In this document: positions 38,973 to 49,362 of the stretch, piece after piece
How the letters are laid out: every line of letters begins with the position of its first letter
How positions within the stretch are numbered: the first letter of the stretch is position 1
NCBI GenBank assembly: GCA_965153455.1
Contig: OZ234497.1
Span: forward strand, 15,741,872 to 15,805,871
From: Sphagnum compactum
Taxonomy: Eukaryota; Bryophyta; Sphagnopsida; Sphagnales
Direction: 5' to 3'
Length of the DNA stretch: 64,000 nucleotides
Program-made: the position numbers and the translations under genes
Notes under the pieces: generated by a model
Seen by the model: only the letters and a program-made list of their open reading frames with translations
The model's database searches: none
Told to the model about the DNA's origin: nothing

Positions 38973-39365
38973 TGTTGATGGATGAAAAGTCGTGTAGTTT
39001 ACTCTTCAATGGATGAAAATTTGTATTAGACATCATGTCCAAATGATGTACGTTGGTGGATGAAAAGTCATGTAATTCTCTCTTCAATGGATGAAAATTT
39101 GTGTTAGACATCATGTCCAAATGATGTACGTTGATGGATAAAAAATCATGTAATTTTCTCTTCAATGGATGAAAATTTTTATTAGACATCATGTCCAAAT
39201 GATGTATGTTGATGGATGAAAAGTCATGTAATTCTCTTCATATGGATGAAAATTTGTGTTAGACATCATGTCCAAATGATGTATGTTGATGGATGAAAGT
39301 TCATGTAATTCTCTCTTCAATGGATGAAATTTTGTTTTAAACATCATGTCCAAATGATGTATGTA
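38973..39365. repeat. 78-bp tandem array, five units
   Basis: The landmark GATGAAAAGTC or a close variant recurs at 38981, 39059, 39137, 39215 and 39292, a period of 78, 78, 78 and 77 bp. Each unit also carries TCAATGGATGAAAATTTG and ACATCATGTCCAAATGATGT, the last an imperfect palindrome. Decayed further copies appear at about 39610-39720. The 87-residue reverse ORF at 38935-39198 exists because 78 bp equals 26 codons. Confidence 0.9.
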
Positions 39366-42300
39366 CCAGAAAAGAAGGGTGAGAAGTTATCATGCTTGGT
39401 GAAAGGTGAATGGAATACAAATTAGAAGTTTGAGAAACCTTTGGATAGTAGGTTATGGACTAGGTAATCAATTCGAGGTTGTTGATTACCACAAATAGTT
39501 GAGGCATAGGAGCATCAAAAGTAATTTTTCATAGCCAACGGCCAAGTTGAGCTAATTAACAAACATAACCTACCATTCAAAAGTTTGTGAGCAACAATAT
39601 AACCTACATGGTGATGCATGAAAAATCATGTAACCTTCTTATCAATGGATGAAAAATCATGAAATCCTTTTGTTGATGGATGAAAACTCATATTTGATGT
39701 CCTATCCAAATGATGTGTGTATGGGAAAGAAAGGTTAAAAGGTTATGTTTGGTGAAGACCAAGTGGAGGAGAAACCAAAAGCTCGAGAACCTTGAAATGA
39801 TACGTCATGAAATCCTTCCCTTTTAACGAGTAGTGGAAAAACTTGTTTTCTTTTTGTTTTCAATTTGTTTTTCATAATTATATATTCTTTGAAATTTCTA
39901 CTTGGATTCTTATTAATATGGGTTTTAATGGTTCATAATTCACAATGACATCCCCATTTAACCACTGGTATCAAATTACATTATCAATTTAAACATTGTA
40001 AAATAATTTTCATATGAATTTTTAAAAACTTTTTAAAAATTCGAGTGAGCTGTTCATTCATGCATTCACCCAACATCCAAATATATGACGAGGACTTTTG
40101 TGATCATGCCTAGGAAAATAATATGAACATTTGAAAGCATTCCAAGTGACCTTTAGACATACCAATGGTAGTTGTGTCATTTTGTGACTCCACATGATGG
40201 GTTCAATCGAGTATCCTTGCTAGCCTTCCCACAAAGGAGTGTTGAATATGGAGTGGCACAAGCTTGTTATGATAGTATCACAATTGCAATAGTGATAGGT
40301 TTCTTTTACAAATGCACAAAGTAAAGATGCATTTCAAATGACGTAATATTTTAAATTCACAAATAAATTGAACATACATGGAAAATTTGATTGTTATTAA
40401 TGTAATAAGTAACAAATATCATTGCAAAATTTTCACTAAAATTATTGCTTATGTGAGATTAAATGCTTGGTTGAACATGAAATGTTTTGCAAGTTCCAAC
40501 AAATTTTTTTTAATGGAACCGCACATTAGGTGTGTTGGATCCACATATGGTTCTTTGTTTGTGAACACAATTGTCATTTGCTTATTGTTTAACGTTCAAT
40601 CCCACAAAAAGTTGTCATTGCATTTGGTGTTTCAAGGTTAACATCACCAATTCAAGAGCTCTTTAAAATACCAAGTGATAAGAGTAATGTTCCTTTCCCA
40701 TTGACATCAAATATGGAGGATGTTCCACAATTGACATCAAACTTGCAAGATCTCAATAACAATGAACCTTGGATGATTGATCTTGCAATTCCACATACAT
40801 TGTCATGATCAAATGGCTAGCCATTGTGATAATAAGTATCATGAAGAGGTTTTAGATTAGGACTACCAATCAAAACACACAACATGGTAGCATATTTCTT
40901 GACTATTGTGCATATGGAGCTCCTAGTTATGGGTATGCTCTTTCACAATTGATTTCAAACATGGAAGAAACACCATTGCTAACATTAAACTTGCAAGATC
41001 TTGATGATAATGAATCTTGGATGACTATTCCTAAAATTCTATAAACATTGTCATCAAAATGTCAACCATGATCATCACAAAGGCCTATCATCATCAAGGG
41101 GTTTTAGGACTACCAATCAAAATACACAACATGGTAACATATTTCTTGACTACAACACACATTTGGACTTCCTAGTCATGGTTGAGGTACATCCTACATA
41201 AGGGCCAATTTGGAAATCAAATAAAAATTTGGCTTGAATGCAATTGTGATGTTTTCTAAGTCAAAGAACCATCTCTTGTGCAACAAAAAAAAACTTTTAG
41301 CATGTACAAAAATTTACTATAGGATTATAAGTTGTTCATGAAGCCTTAATTGGTGATAGTGTAATACAATTTTCATAAAAGACTATGGACATGTTTAGCA
41401 CACCCACACAAAAAAACAAAGACACTAGGTAGAAATTCACACCATCCAAGTTCCAACCCCATACTTATGGAGTAAAGCCATTGAGAAAATTTTGACCTTT
41501 TTAGGTTTATTGTTGGCACAACTCCCCTTTTCAAGCTACCTTTGACAATTGCCAATTGCAAACAAACAACTTAAAAAGCCTACCCAACTTAATTATAATT
41601 TTTTTATCATGTGATATTTTAAACACTAAAAAAACAATGCAAGATAGATGTATGAATCAACCTCTCATCATAGGTGATTTGTCATGTGCTCCAATGTTTG
41701 ATGTTTATAACCATCAATGTCAACATCCATAAACAAAATAACATAACATCTCATAAACTTAATACATCCATCCAAACCAAAACAAACTCACCTACAAAAA
41801 CATAGGAATCCAAGCCCAAAACATTAAAAAACAAAAACACCATGTCTAATGAAAAATTGCATAAACACAGGAAAAACTTACAAAACATATCACATTATGC
41901 TTTGAAATTTCAAATCAACAAAAATGATTTGAAATCATTCAAAAAAGATTATATCCCAAATACAAAAAATCTAAAATTTCGTTTTCACTGGAACCAATTC
42001 CAACCCCAATTACCTTAATTTACTTGAAATAATTAATTAAAATAAAAACATATTAATTATCACAAAACTTCTAACACTTTCCATAGATGTCTATTAACAA
42101 TCTAACGTGAATTTCACACATGCAATTGGGTTCATGCAAACAAATGCCTTTTATGCAAATGCGTTGCAAAACACATGAACTCACCAACATTTGGAAGGAA
42201 TTTTGGTCAATCCATGTGCATTTCTCTTTCACTTGTAGCATGCATGATATTGCCAAGTTGCATTAATGAAACTACTGAATATATTTTTAAAAATTTGAAT

Positions 42301-42700
42301 TTCATTTTTTTATAAACATAACTATGTCTAAATAAGGTGGGTGATCTTGGGCACATTGGAAAATGAATCAATTTTTAATTTGAATTAAATTAGAAGTTGC
42401 CATAGATGTAGAGCTAATCAATAGTTTCAATTAGTACCAAAGAAAAAGAAAGTTACTTGGTTTCGGTTTTACAATGTGGATTTCAGTGCAAAATTTAAAG
42501 TTGAACTAACTAAATAAAATAAATAAAATATTATAACAAGATGGGTGATTTTGGCACATAAGAAAAAATGAATCAATTTTTTAATTTTCATTAAATTAGA
42601 AATATGATGTAGATAATCAATAGCTTCAATAATGTAAACGAAAACTGAAAAAAAAGTTACTTAGTCCAAATTAACGTGAAATTTAAAGTTGAACTAAATT
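39366..42700. other. AT-rich spacer without a recognisable gene
   Basis: Strongly AT-rich, with duplicated phrases near 40680-40880 and 40950-41160: CAAACTTGCAAGATCT, GAATCTTGGATGA, CTACCAATCAAAACACACAACATGGTA. These indicate a local duplication of roughly 250 bp. Two similar 120-bp stretches occur near 42340-42480 and 42540-42680. ORFs of 61-87 residues have no domain features. Confidence 0.55.
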
Positions 42701-42749
42701 AATAAATAAATAAATATATAGGCAAAATTTTATGGCAATATCTGTGCGT

Positions 42750-42784
42750 GAACCGCGCGGTCGTCAGAGGCACCCGCGCGGTTC
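42750..42784. promoter_or_regulatory. Perfect CGCG-containing inverted repeat upstream of the MBD gene
   Basis: GAACCGCGCGG (42750-42760) is mirrored by CCGCGCGGTTC (42774-42784) across a 13-nt spacer, and another CCGCGCG follows at about 42798. The sequence switches sharply here from very AT-rich to GC-rich, as at a promoter. CGCG cores are the known binding sites of CAMTA calmodulin-binding factors, and spaced dyads suit a dimer. Binding is inferred. It lies about 700 bp before the start codon. Confidence 0.5.
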
Positions 42785-43488
42785 CCGTGGAAACAGCCGC
42801 GCGTTTCTGTCTTCGTCTCGCCCCCCTTTGCAGTTTGTGTTCTCTCTCCCTGTGCGTTGAAGTTTCTCCTGCGCGCTTACCATCGTCTTCTTGTTGTTGT
42901 TGTTGTTGCTGCTGCTAATTTTCTGCATGTAATTGTGATGCACTTGTTAATCGCCTTCCGTCTGTGAATTTTTGGAAATTTTTGCTATCGATTTTGGCCC
43001 AGATTTTGTCGCACAAAGTTCTTTGTTTCTTCACGGAGGTTTTGTGAGGAACTTGTTGCTTCTTTTTGGATGCAGCCGAAGCTCCGGCCATGTCAACGGA
43101 CGTTCATTAACGCATAAATAACTTTTTGTTCCTGTTTCAGTTGAGTTTTTCTTCTTTTTCTGGCCATTTGTCAGATCTACTGCATGGGCAAGGCAAGGCA
43201 AGGCAAGGCAAGGGAGGAGTTTCTTTGTTTGTTTTTCGCTGAAGAGGAATTGCATGGCGTAATCACGTTTTGTTTGTTTTTTTCCCGCGGCTGCAGCTTT
43301 GGAAGATTTGTCGTGAATTCTGGTGTTGTAATCGTCTAGTTTTTTCTTTCTTTCCTTCCTCCAGTGTGCTGTACTATTTCTGCTTTTGTTGTTCACATTC
43401 AAGTAACCAGCACAAACTCTCTTCCATCATCACCAAACATTTTCTTTCAAGTCTTTGGAGACTGTGGAAGACGGGCGCGCTGGGCCGC

Positions 43489-46400
43489 ATGGCGAGTCCG
43501 GAGGAGGCTGCGGCCGCAGCAGCAGCCTCGCCTACTGTAGTGCTTTCCGGGAGTAACCTGCAGGAAGGCGTCGTCATTCAAGAACTGTCGAGTCCTCCTC
43601 TGCAAGGTTGGAAAAAGAAGGTGTGTTTTCTTACAAACTCGAAATTGCACGTATTTGTTTGTCCCTTCATACTTGCAAAATAATATGAGTTTTTTGGCTT
43701 CAAAGGCTGTTAGAAATTCTTTGCAAACCTGCCTTGCCCCTGGAAGTTATGATTTTCTTCTTCTTGTGTCAAGTTAATTAGATCTCTGATGCAAAATTCT
43801 ACAAGATCTATCAGTTCTGTAAAAGAACGTTTGTCTTCTTTGTAATTACTTGCAAAGAGAGCGCACCGTTCAGCAATTGCATGTGGGTGTAAATAGGATA
43901 AAAGGAGCAGTTATAGCATTTAGGCAATTCCTAAATAGTCCTGAAACAGCATTGTCGAACTTTAACATTATTTTATACAGTTTTTCAAAGCACGAAAAGA
44001 ACTAATTACGAATTTCAAATGTGTTAGAAAATATTTTACATTCATTAGATTGCTTTTAAATTTAATCAAATCTTAAATTGATATATTAAAAAAAGTATGT
44101 CACAAATATAACATATGTTTTCAATATTAATTTGATATATTATACTTGCAAACTTGTCAAGTAAACATTGATTACACAAAAATGATTCCTTTGTTTGCGT
44201 TTGCACCCATGTCCATTTTCTTCTTTGTTTGTACTATTGTGAATATGCCCAAAATGCAGATCTATCTTGTTGTGTGAAGCAAAACAAGATCATCCCTTTC
44301 TTTGGCAAGGTCCTTGTCTCTTGCCAAAACTTCACATAAAACTAGCAACTTTAGTGTCTCTCTGTTGTCACATGAAAGTAGGCAACTGCCACTCTGCTCC
44401 TCATGTTTGTTGTGATTACACTTAGAATTTTGCTATTATTTGCTGATTAATGAGGGAAAAAATTTCTGTGATCCAATTCTACAAGCTTTCAAGCTTTTGA
44501 GGACATCATTAATCAAATATCATCTTCATTGAGAGTTTCACCAAATTTTCTCACTGTCTGATTCTGCTGAATTGGCCAATGCTCTAGAAAAAGTCATTGA
44601 TGTGAGCATTGCTGGTGTTTCTATGGTGTGATGTTTTTACCTGTCACCATTATAGATTTGATGATAATCCATGATGTCCAGTAATGCTGGACACCCAAAC
44701 ATTTGTTTGGGTGTCTTCATATACTACTTACTTTGCAGTCAAAGTTTGGATCTTGTCCTTTCTCTAAGGTATGGATACAGCAGTGGCATAAATAGCTCAC
44801 TTCAAGGACAGATTCACATCTGAATGAATTTAAGATAGAGAATCAGTTTGGTCACTAGTTTTGAGTGTAATGGCTGTAGAGATAATGTAATTCGGAACAA
44901 ATCTTGGTTCCTTGTTTGATATTATTGAACCTGACGACATTGGTGGTTCTGGAGTTGTACCTGCAGTTCATTCAGAAAATAGGTGGGACTCCAACAGAGA
45001 AGGATGTGAGTTACATCACACCTGATGGTGAAGAAATTAGCTCAAAGCGGCAACTACAAAAGCATTTCAAGGGCCACCCAGGAGGTCCCACTGGAGCTAA
45101 TTTTGACTGGACCTCAGGTGCTCTTTTACATGCCTGATGAAATTTTCTTCTATTGAATGTCTGCTCTGTCCTCACTCCTCTGACATCTTCTAGTTCTAAT
45201 TTGTTTCAGTGCACTATCAGTTTTTCCCTATGGCTCACAACTGAAGTGAAAGATGTTTGGGGATGTGCTGTTTGTTATTGTCTGGTATGTTTCAGTGCTG
45301 TATTGAATTGTAATATGCACTGCTTTCAGCATCCTTGTGACTCTCGCCCTTGCTTTTGATTTCAGATCTGCCCTCCCAGTTTCTGGCAAGTGCAACTGTT
45401 TGTATCAACTGTCCATGTGAGTGCTGAATTTTGTTGATGTTGTCCAATTTAGGTGAGAATCCAAGACGATCATTAAGATTGAGTTCAAGAGGACGAATGT
45501 CAAGTGACCACACAGAGGCAGAACTTCCTGTGACCAAGCGCTCAAAGCGAGTAGTCCATGAAACAGTGCAGGACAGCATTTCTCCAGTGGTAGGAGGCAC
45601 AGGAAGAAAAGGCAGAGGTGAGAATGGAAGTTTCTTAATTAGTGAAATACTGTGTGAAGACATCCAGTAACAGTGCCTTTTGTGCTTGCAAAGAGAGGTT
45701 CCCTTTCTAAATGGTTTCATCATCCGAGCCTTGAGATATTTGTCCAAACAAGAAGGGAGATTCTTTCCTTGCAAGGAATCTGCACATGTCAATTTGTGTA
45801 TCCTTCTGGTTTTTATGGTAGATTAAAGCACTTATCTTTTGGTGTCCTTAGTGTCTTCAGAACATTTAGCTCTCAAAATGAAGCAGTTAAGTGACAGGTT
45901 TCCTCTGTGCTCTCATGTATTGATACAGCAAAGAAGCTTACATTGGCAGCATCATTAGCCGGAAATGAAGAAGAAGTGGAGGATGTAACAAAGGATACGG
46001 TGTCAGTGGAACAGATTCAAGCAACAGAAGAGAAGGCAGTTGTGGAAAAATCAAGTGGCCAGCAAATGCAAGCTTCAGTGACTACAGAGAACAAGATTGT
46101 CAAGGACACACAAGCAGAGAAAGGGGTTAACACAGCTGCAGACAAGCCTGTAAAGATGGATGTAGATGTTCCACCCCCTTCAATAAATGGTCACACATTA
46201 GAGGTTGACAAGGACATGGTAAAAGATGGAGCCATCAAAGACCTCAAGGCAGAAATGGAAGTTTCAGCTGTGGCAACAAAAGTGCAAAATGAGGATCTGA
46301 CTTCCGACCATGAGAAGAAACATGATGCATCTGAGGTTTCTATGAAAGAGCCAGCTGTACATGGTTTCACCATTCAGAATGAGGAAAAAGCAGAGATGGA

Positions 46401-46989
46401 TGGGCAAGGTGAGTACCATACTCGAAGTCATGATTATGCTACCAACATTGGAACATTAAATGTGGGAAGGCTCTGCATGTTTGTAAGAGGTTAAACAGAA
46501 ACAGCGGCTTAACTCTGTAAATGTGGTATTCCACACATACGACTCGTCTTTATGCACTCTAGGAACTTTAATGACACCTAGTTCAAAAATAAAGCTGAAA
46601 AGCAGATGTTTGGTTTGACCACAGGAACACAGGTGGCTGTGCCAGCTCTTTCAGCTGAATTGATCCCCAAGTCCTCAGCAGTAGAGGAACTAATGGCAAC
46701 AGAACAAAAGTCTGAAGTGAAATTTGTTGAGGAAATTCTGAGTGAGCAGATCACCAATTTTTTGACTGATGAACTTTGTGGTGAAGATGAGAATGTAAAT
46801 GGGGCAGATATGGACACTCTTGTTGATAACAAGCCACAGGAGTTCAAGGCTGTAGAACTGCCACAGCCTCAAGGTATCCATGCCCTTGTTGATGATTCAG
46901 CACTGTTTGGAGGTGGAGCCAAACCACCGGAGGAAGAAGTGCCCTGCATGCTTCCAGATGCCCCTTATCCTGTTGGTATAAGCACATGA
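43489..46989 (+). CDS. Methyl-CpG-binding-domain protein of the MBD10/MBD11 type
   Basis: Exons 43489-43620, 44967-45117, 45453-45617, 45929-46408, 46625-46989 join in frame to 430 aa. Residues 38-95 form a plant MBD fold: LQGWKKK, then GGTPTEKDVSYITPDGEEIS, then HFKGHPGG and FDWTSG, followed by a basic PRRSLRLSSRGR tail, as in Arabidopsis MBD10/11. The rest is a long acidic, Lys/Glu-rich disordered region, also a family trait. Family members are nuclear chromatin proteins; plant MBD10/11 types are generally reported as not strongly selective for methylated CpG. The N-terminus has a seven-Ala run, and the conserved C-terminal end reads PDAPYPVG. Intron 1 is 1346 bp, the longest in the gene. 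The ATG follows a GC-rich leader. Confidence 0.88.
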
Positions 46990-48417
46990 AAAGGAAGATA
47001 AAGGTTTTAGAATTGAGAGAAGAGCTGAGCCCCACCACCTTGTCTAGTTATTTGTCCTGACCTGTCAATATCCTCTTTCTTTGTGTGAGCTAGAACCCAG
47101 CAGTGTCTCCATAGATGCACACACACTTGGAAAACACACCCTTAGAATGTTCAGTCAGCAGGGTTAGGATACCTCATTGCCGTTTAACTGAATGAAATCT
47201 TTCACAAACTTGTATGAACATTTGTAGAAATGATAGGAATTTGGGTCAAGGATTGGGCCTAGACAATGGAAGAAGTGACTCTCAGCTTGGAAAAGTTGAA
47301 TTCCAGAAGAATCAGAGGGTAGACCAGTCGTAGATTTGGTTGACCACAAAATGTGATAAATTGTATAGGAGACCACATTTCTGTAACCTGTTTGACTGTA
47401 AAGAAAATGGGTCTCATTTGTATGTCTGGTGTGCCATCCCATTTTACTTGTCTAAGCCTTGTTAGTCTTAAGATGGTTTTTCCATTTGCAAGCTGCACCT
47501 GAAGTGTGTACATTTCTTTGATTCCTGTCATTCTTGTAAGTGTGTTTATTATTGGTTTTGCTGGAACTGACACAACATTTACCTGCAAAGTGTTATTGTG
47601 CAGCTTTCTCTGCAAGTTTCATAGGAATTCTTCTTCGAAGACTGGCAGCCACAGATGGATTCTAAATCTTGTGAATTCTATATCCAATTCACGAGCTTCC
47701 ATTTTTCGTCATGTAAGGGTTCTGCATTCTATCAAGGTTCTAAGCCATGGTAAAAGTTCACACAAGCTTGTACTAAGTGATCATTTAGCATCTCCAGTTG
47801 TACCATCCAGATTAGTTAGAGAATCGGGCTTCTTTCTTCCTCTCACCAACTTTCAAAGACAAAGCCTGCAGATTTCTGATTATATTGTTGGATGTTGCGG
47901 GAGTGATCATTTGACCTAATTTGCATGTTCAATTGAGTGCAGCAGGATCAAGAGGGTTGAGTTTCTGGTGCAGACGCACTAATGCCCCCATGGTGCTCAA
48001 CTGAAAAACTATGCCATGAATTGGAGAACAAAGGTAAAACTGCAAAACCAAAGTGGCTTTTTAAACAGACCCAAAAGTTGCAAGATGGCACGAAACTGAG
48101 GAAGGCCAAAACCCATAAAGAAGAAGCTGGAATAACAGGCCAGACATAACTAAAGGCAGGTGGGACATAACTGAAGGCATACAAAAAGATGCTGCTGAGA
48201 TTGGAGGGGGCAAAACCAATGAAGGTCATGGAAAACCAAGGGAAACCAATTCCTGAGATCTTGTTTGGTGCAGGGTTCCTAATGGTTTGTTGCATGAGCC
48301 CATGCCTCCTTTCCTTGCTGTGGTCTGTATGCTTGCTTATCTCTGCAGTTAGTTACACTTCTTGGTTTAAATAGTGTTTGGAAACTTCTTACCAGCAGGT
48401 GAAGGCAGAGCTGAATG
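46990..48417. other. 3' flank of the MBD gene
   Basis: Probably the 3' UTR and spacer. ORFs on both strands (up to 137 residues) do not resemble known proteins. A Lys-rich stretch near 48020-48130 could pass for an exon but has no in-frame partner. Nothing else is seen before the tRNA gene. Confidence 0.45.
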
Positions 48418-48491
48418 GCTTCTATAGCTCAGTTGGCTAGAGCACCCGTTTAGTAAGCGGGAGGTCCTGAGTTCAACTCTCAGTGGAAGCA
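48418..48491 (+). tRNA. tRNA-Thr (anticodon AGT)
   Basis: The acceptor stem GCTTCTA pairs with TGGAAGC, with one wobble. The D-arm region carries TAGCTCAGTTGG, matching the A box. The anticodon stem CCCGT/GCGGG encloses the loop TTAGTAA with anticodon AGT, read as threonine. The T-arm carries the B box GAGTTCAACTC. There is no intron and CCA is not encoded, as expected for a nuclear gene. Confidence 0.95.
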
Positions 48492-48492
48492 G

Positions 48493-48498
48493 CTTTTT
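48493..48498 (+). terminator. RNA polymerase III terminator
   Basis: A run of T begins two bases after the discriminator base of the tRNA-Thr gene, the standard polymerase III stop signal. Confidence 0.85.
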
Positions 48499-48504
48499 TG
48501 AATT

Positions 48505-48730
48505 TTAGAGAAGCTTGTTTTCTAGTGAGCTCTTTTTTTGGATTTGGTAATGGAAATAGATTCCGAAGATTGATCCATTTTTTCTACCCAAGAGTTTCTG
48601 AGTTCAATTCTCAGTAAAAGCAATGTCCCTTTCTAGGAATTTCTTTTCATGAAGCCTTTTTTTGGATTTACCAATGGAAATGGATTGGGAATTCCAATCC
48701 ATTTTTTTCTACTCGAGAGTTTTCTTGTGG
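48505..48730 (+). pseudogene. Two tandem copies of a tRNA 3' half and its flank
   Basis: Downstream of the tRNA, GAGTTTCTGAGTTCAATTCTCAG with an AAAAGCA end (about 48589-48621) copies the T-arm and acceptor 3' side. It is preceded by a flank with TTTTTTTGGATTTGGTAATG. The flank recurs at about 48650-48715 (TTTTTTTGGATTTACCAATG, then CATTTTTTTCTACTC), where the tRNA part is reduced to GAGAGTTT. These look like successive duplications of the gene's 3' side. They lack an A box and should not make tRNA. Confidence 0.6.
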
Positions 48731-49362
48731 AATTGTTTGCAACACTGATACTTTAGACACTTCTAAAACCATCCATTGTCACCAGCTGCATGTTTGTGGA
48801 GAATCCATCCATTTATACCTGTTTACTGAAACAACTCGTATTGTTGTTGGCAATTCCTTTTGTCCAACAAGGTGTCTTCCCCCCATCAAGGTGGTAGCAA
48901 TGACAATTGAAGGTCCGTACTTTCACACTGCAGCTCAGCGTTTTTGAGCCCTTCTTACAAAGATTATTGAGGTAATATGGTGAGTTTGCTCACATGAGAG
49001 GTACAAAAACATAATAAGTCATTTCGATACTAGTGCTGCAGCACTTCACACTGACAATACCAGATTTAACTCTCATGGGATATTGAGGTATCTCCACACT
49101 CATGATTGAGGAAAACCAGGACCATAAGAAATTAGAAACAAAAGAACTCTGACATCTTTGTGAGCAGGTGCAGGTTCTCTTACAGCATGTATGAGATCTA
49201 TAGATTTGAGATTTTCGCTTGCTTGGATTTTTGCTTCAGCACACTCACCTATACTTCTGTGACAGGGTCCAAAATCTCACACCTTACCGACCAAAGTTGA
49301 AAAGACAGATCTTTGTACAGCCAGATTGTTGGCATTCATGTATATTGAGATACAGTAGGACT

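Noticed and set aside
47259-47615. 118-residue reverse ORF in the MBD 3' flank
   Set aside because: No domain features, and it lies where the 3' UTR of the forward gene is expected.
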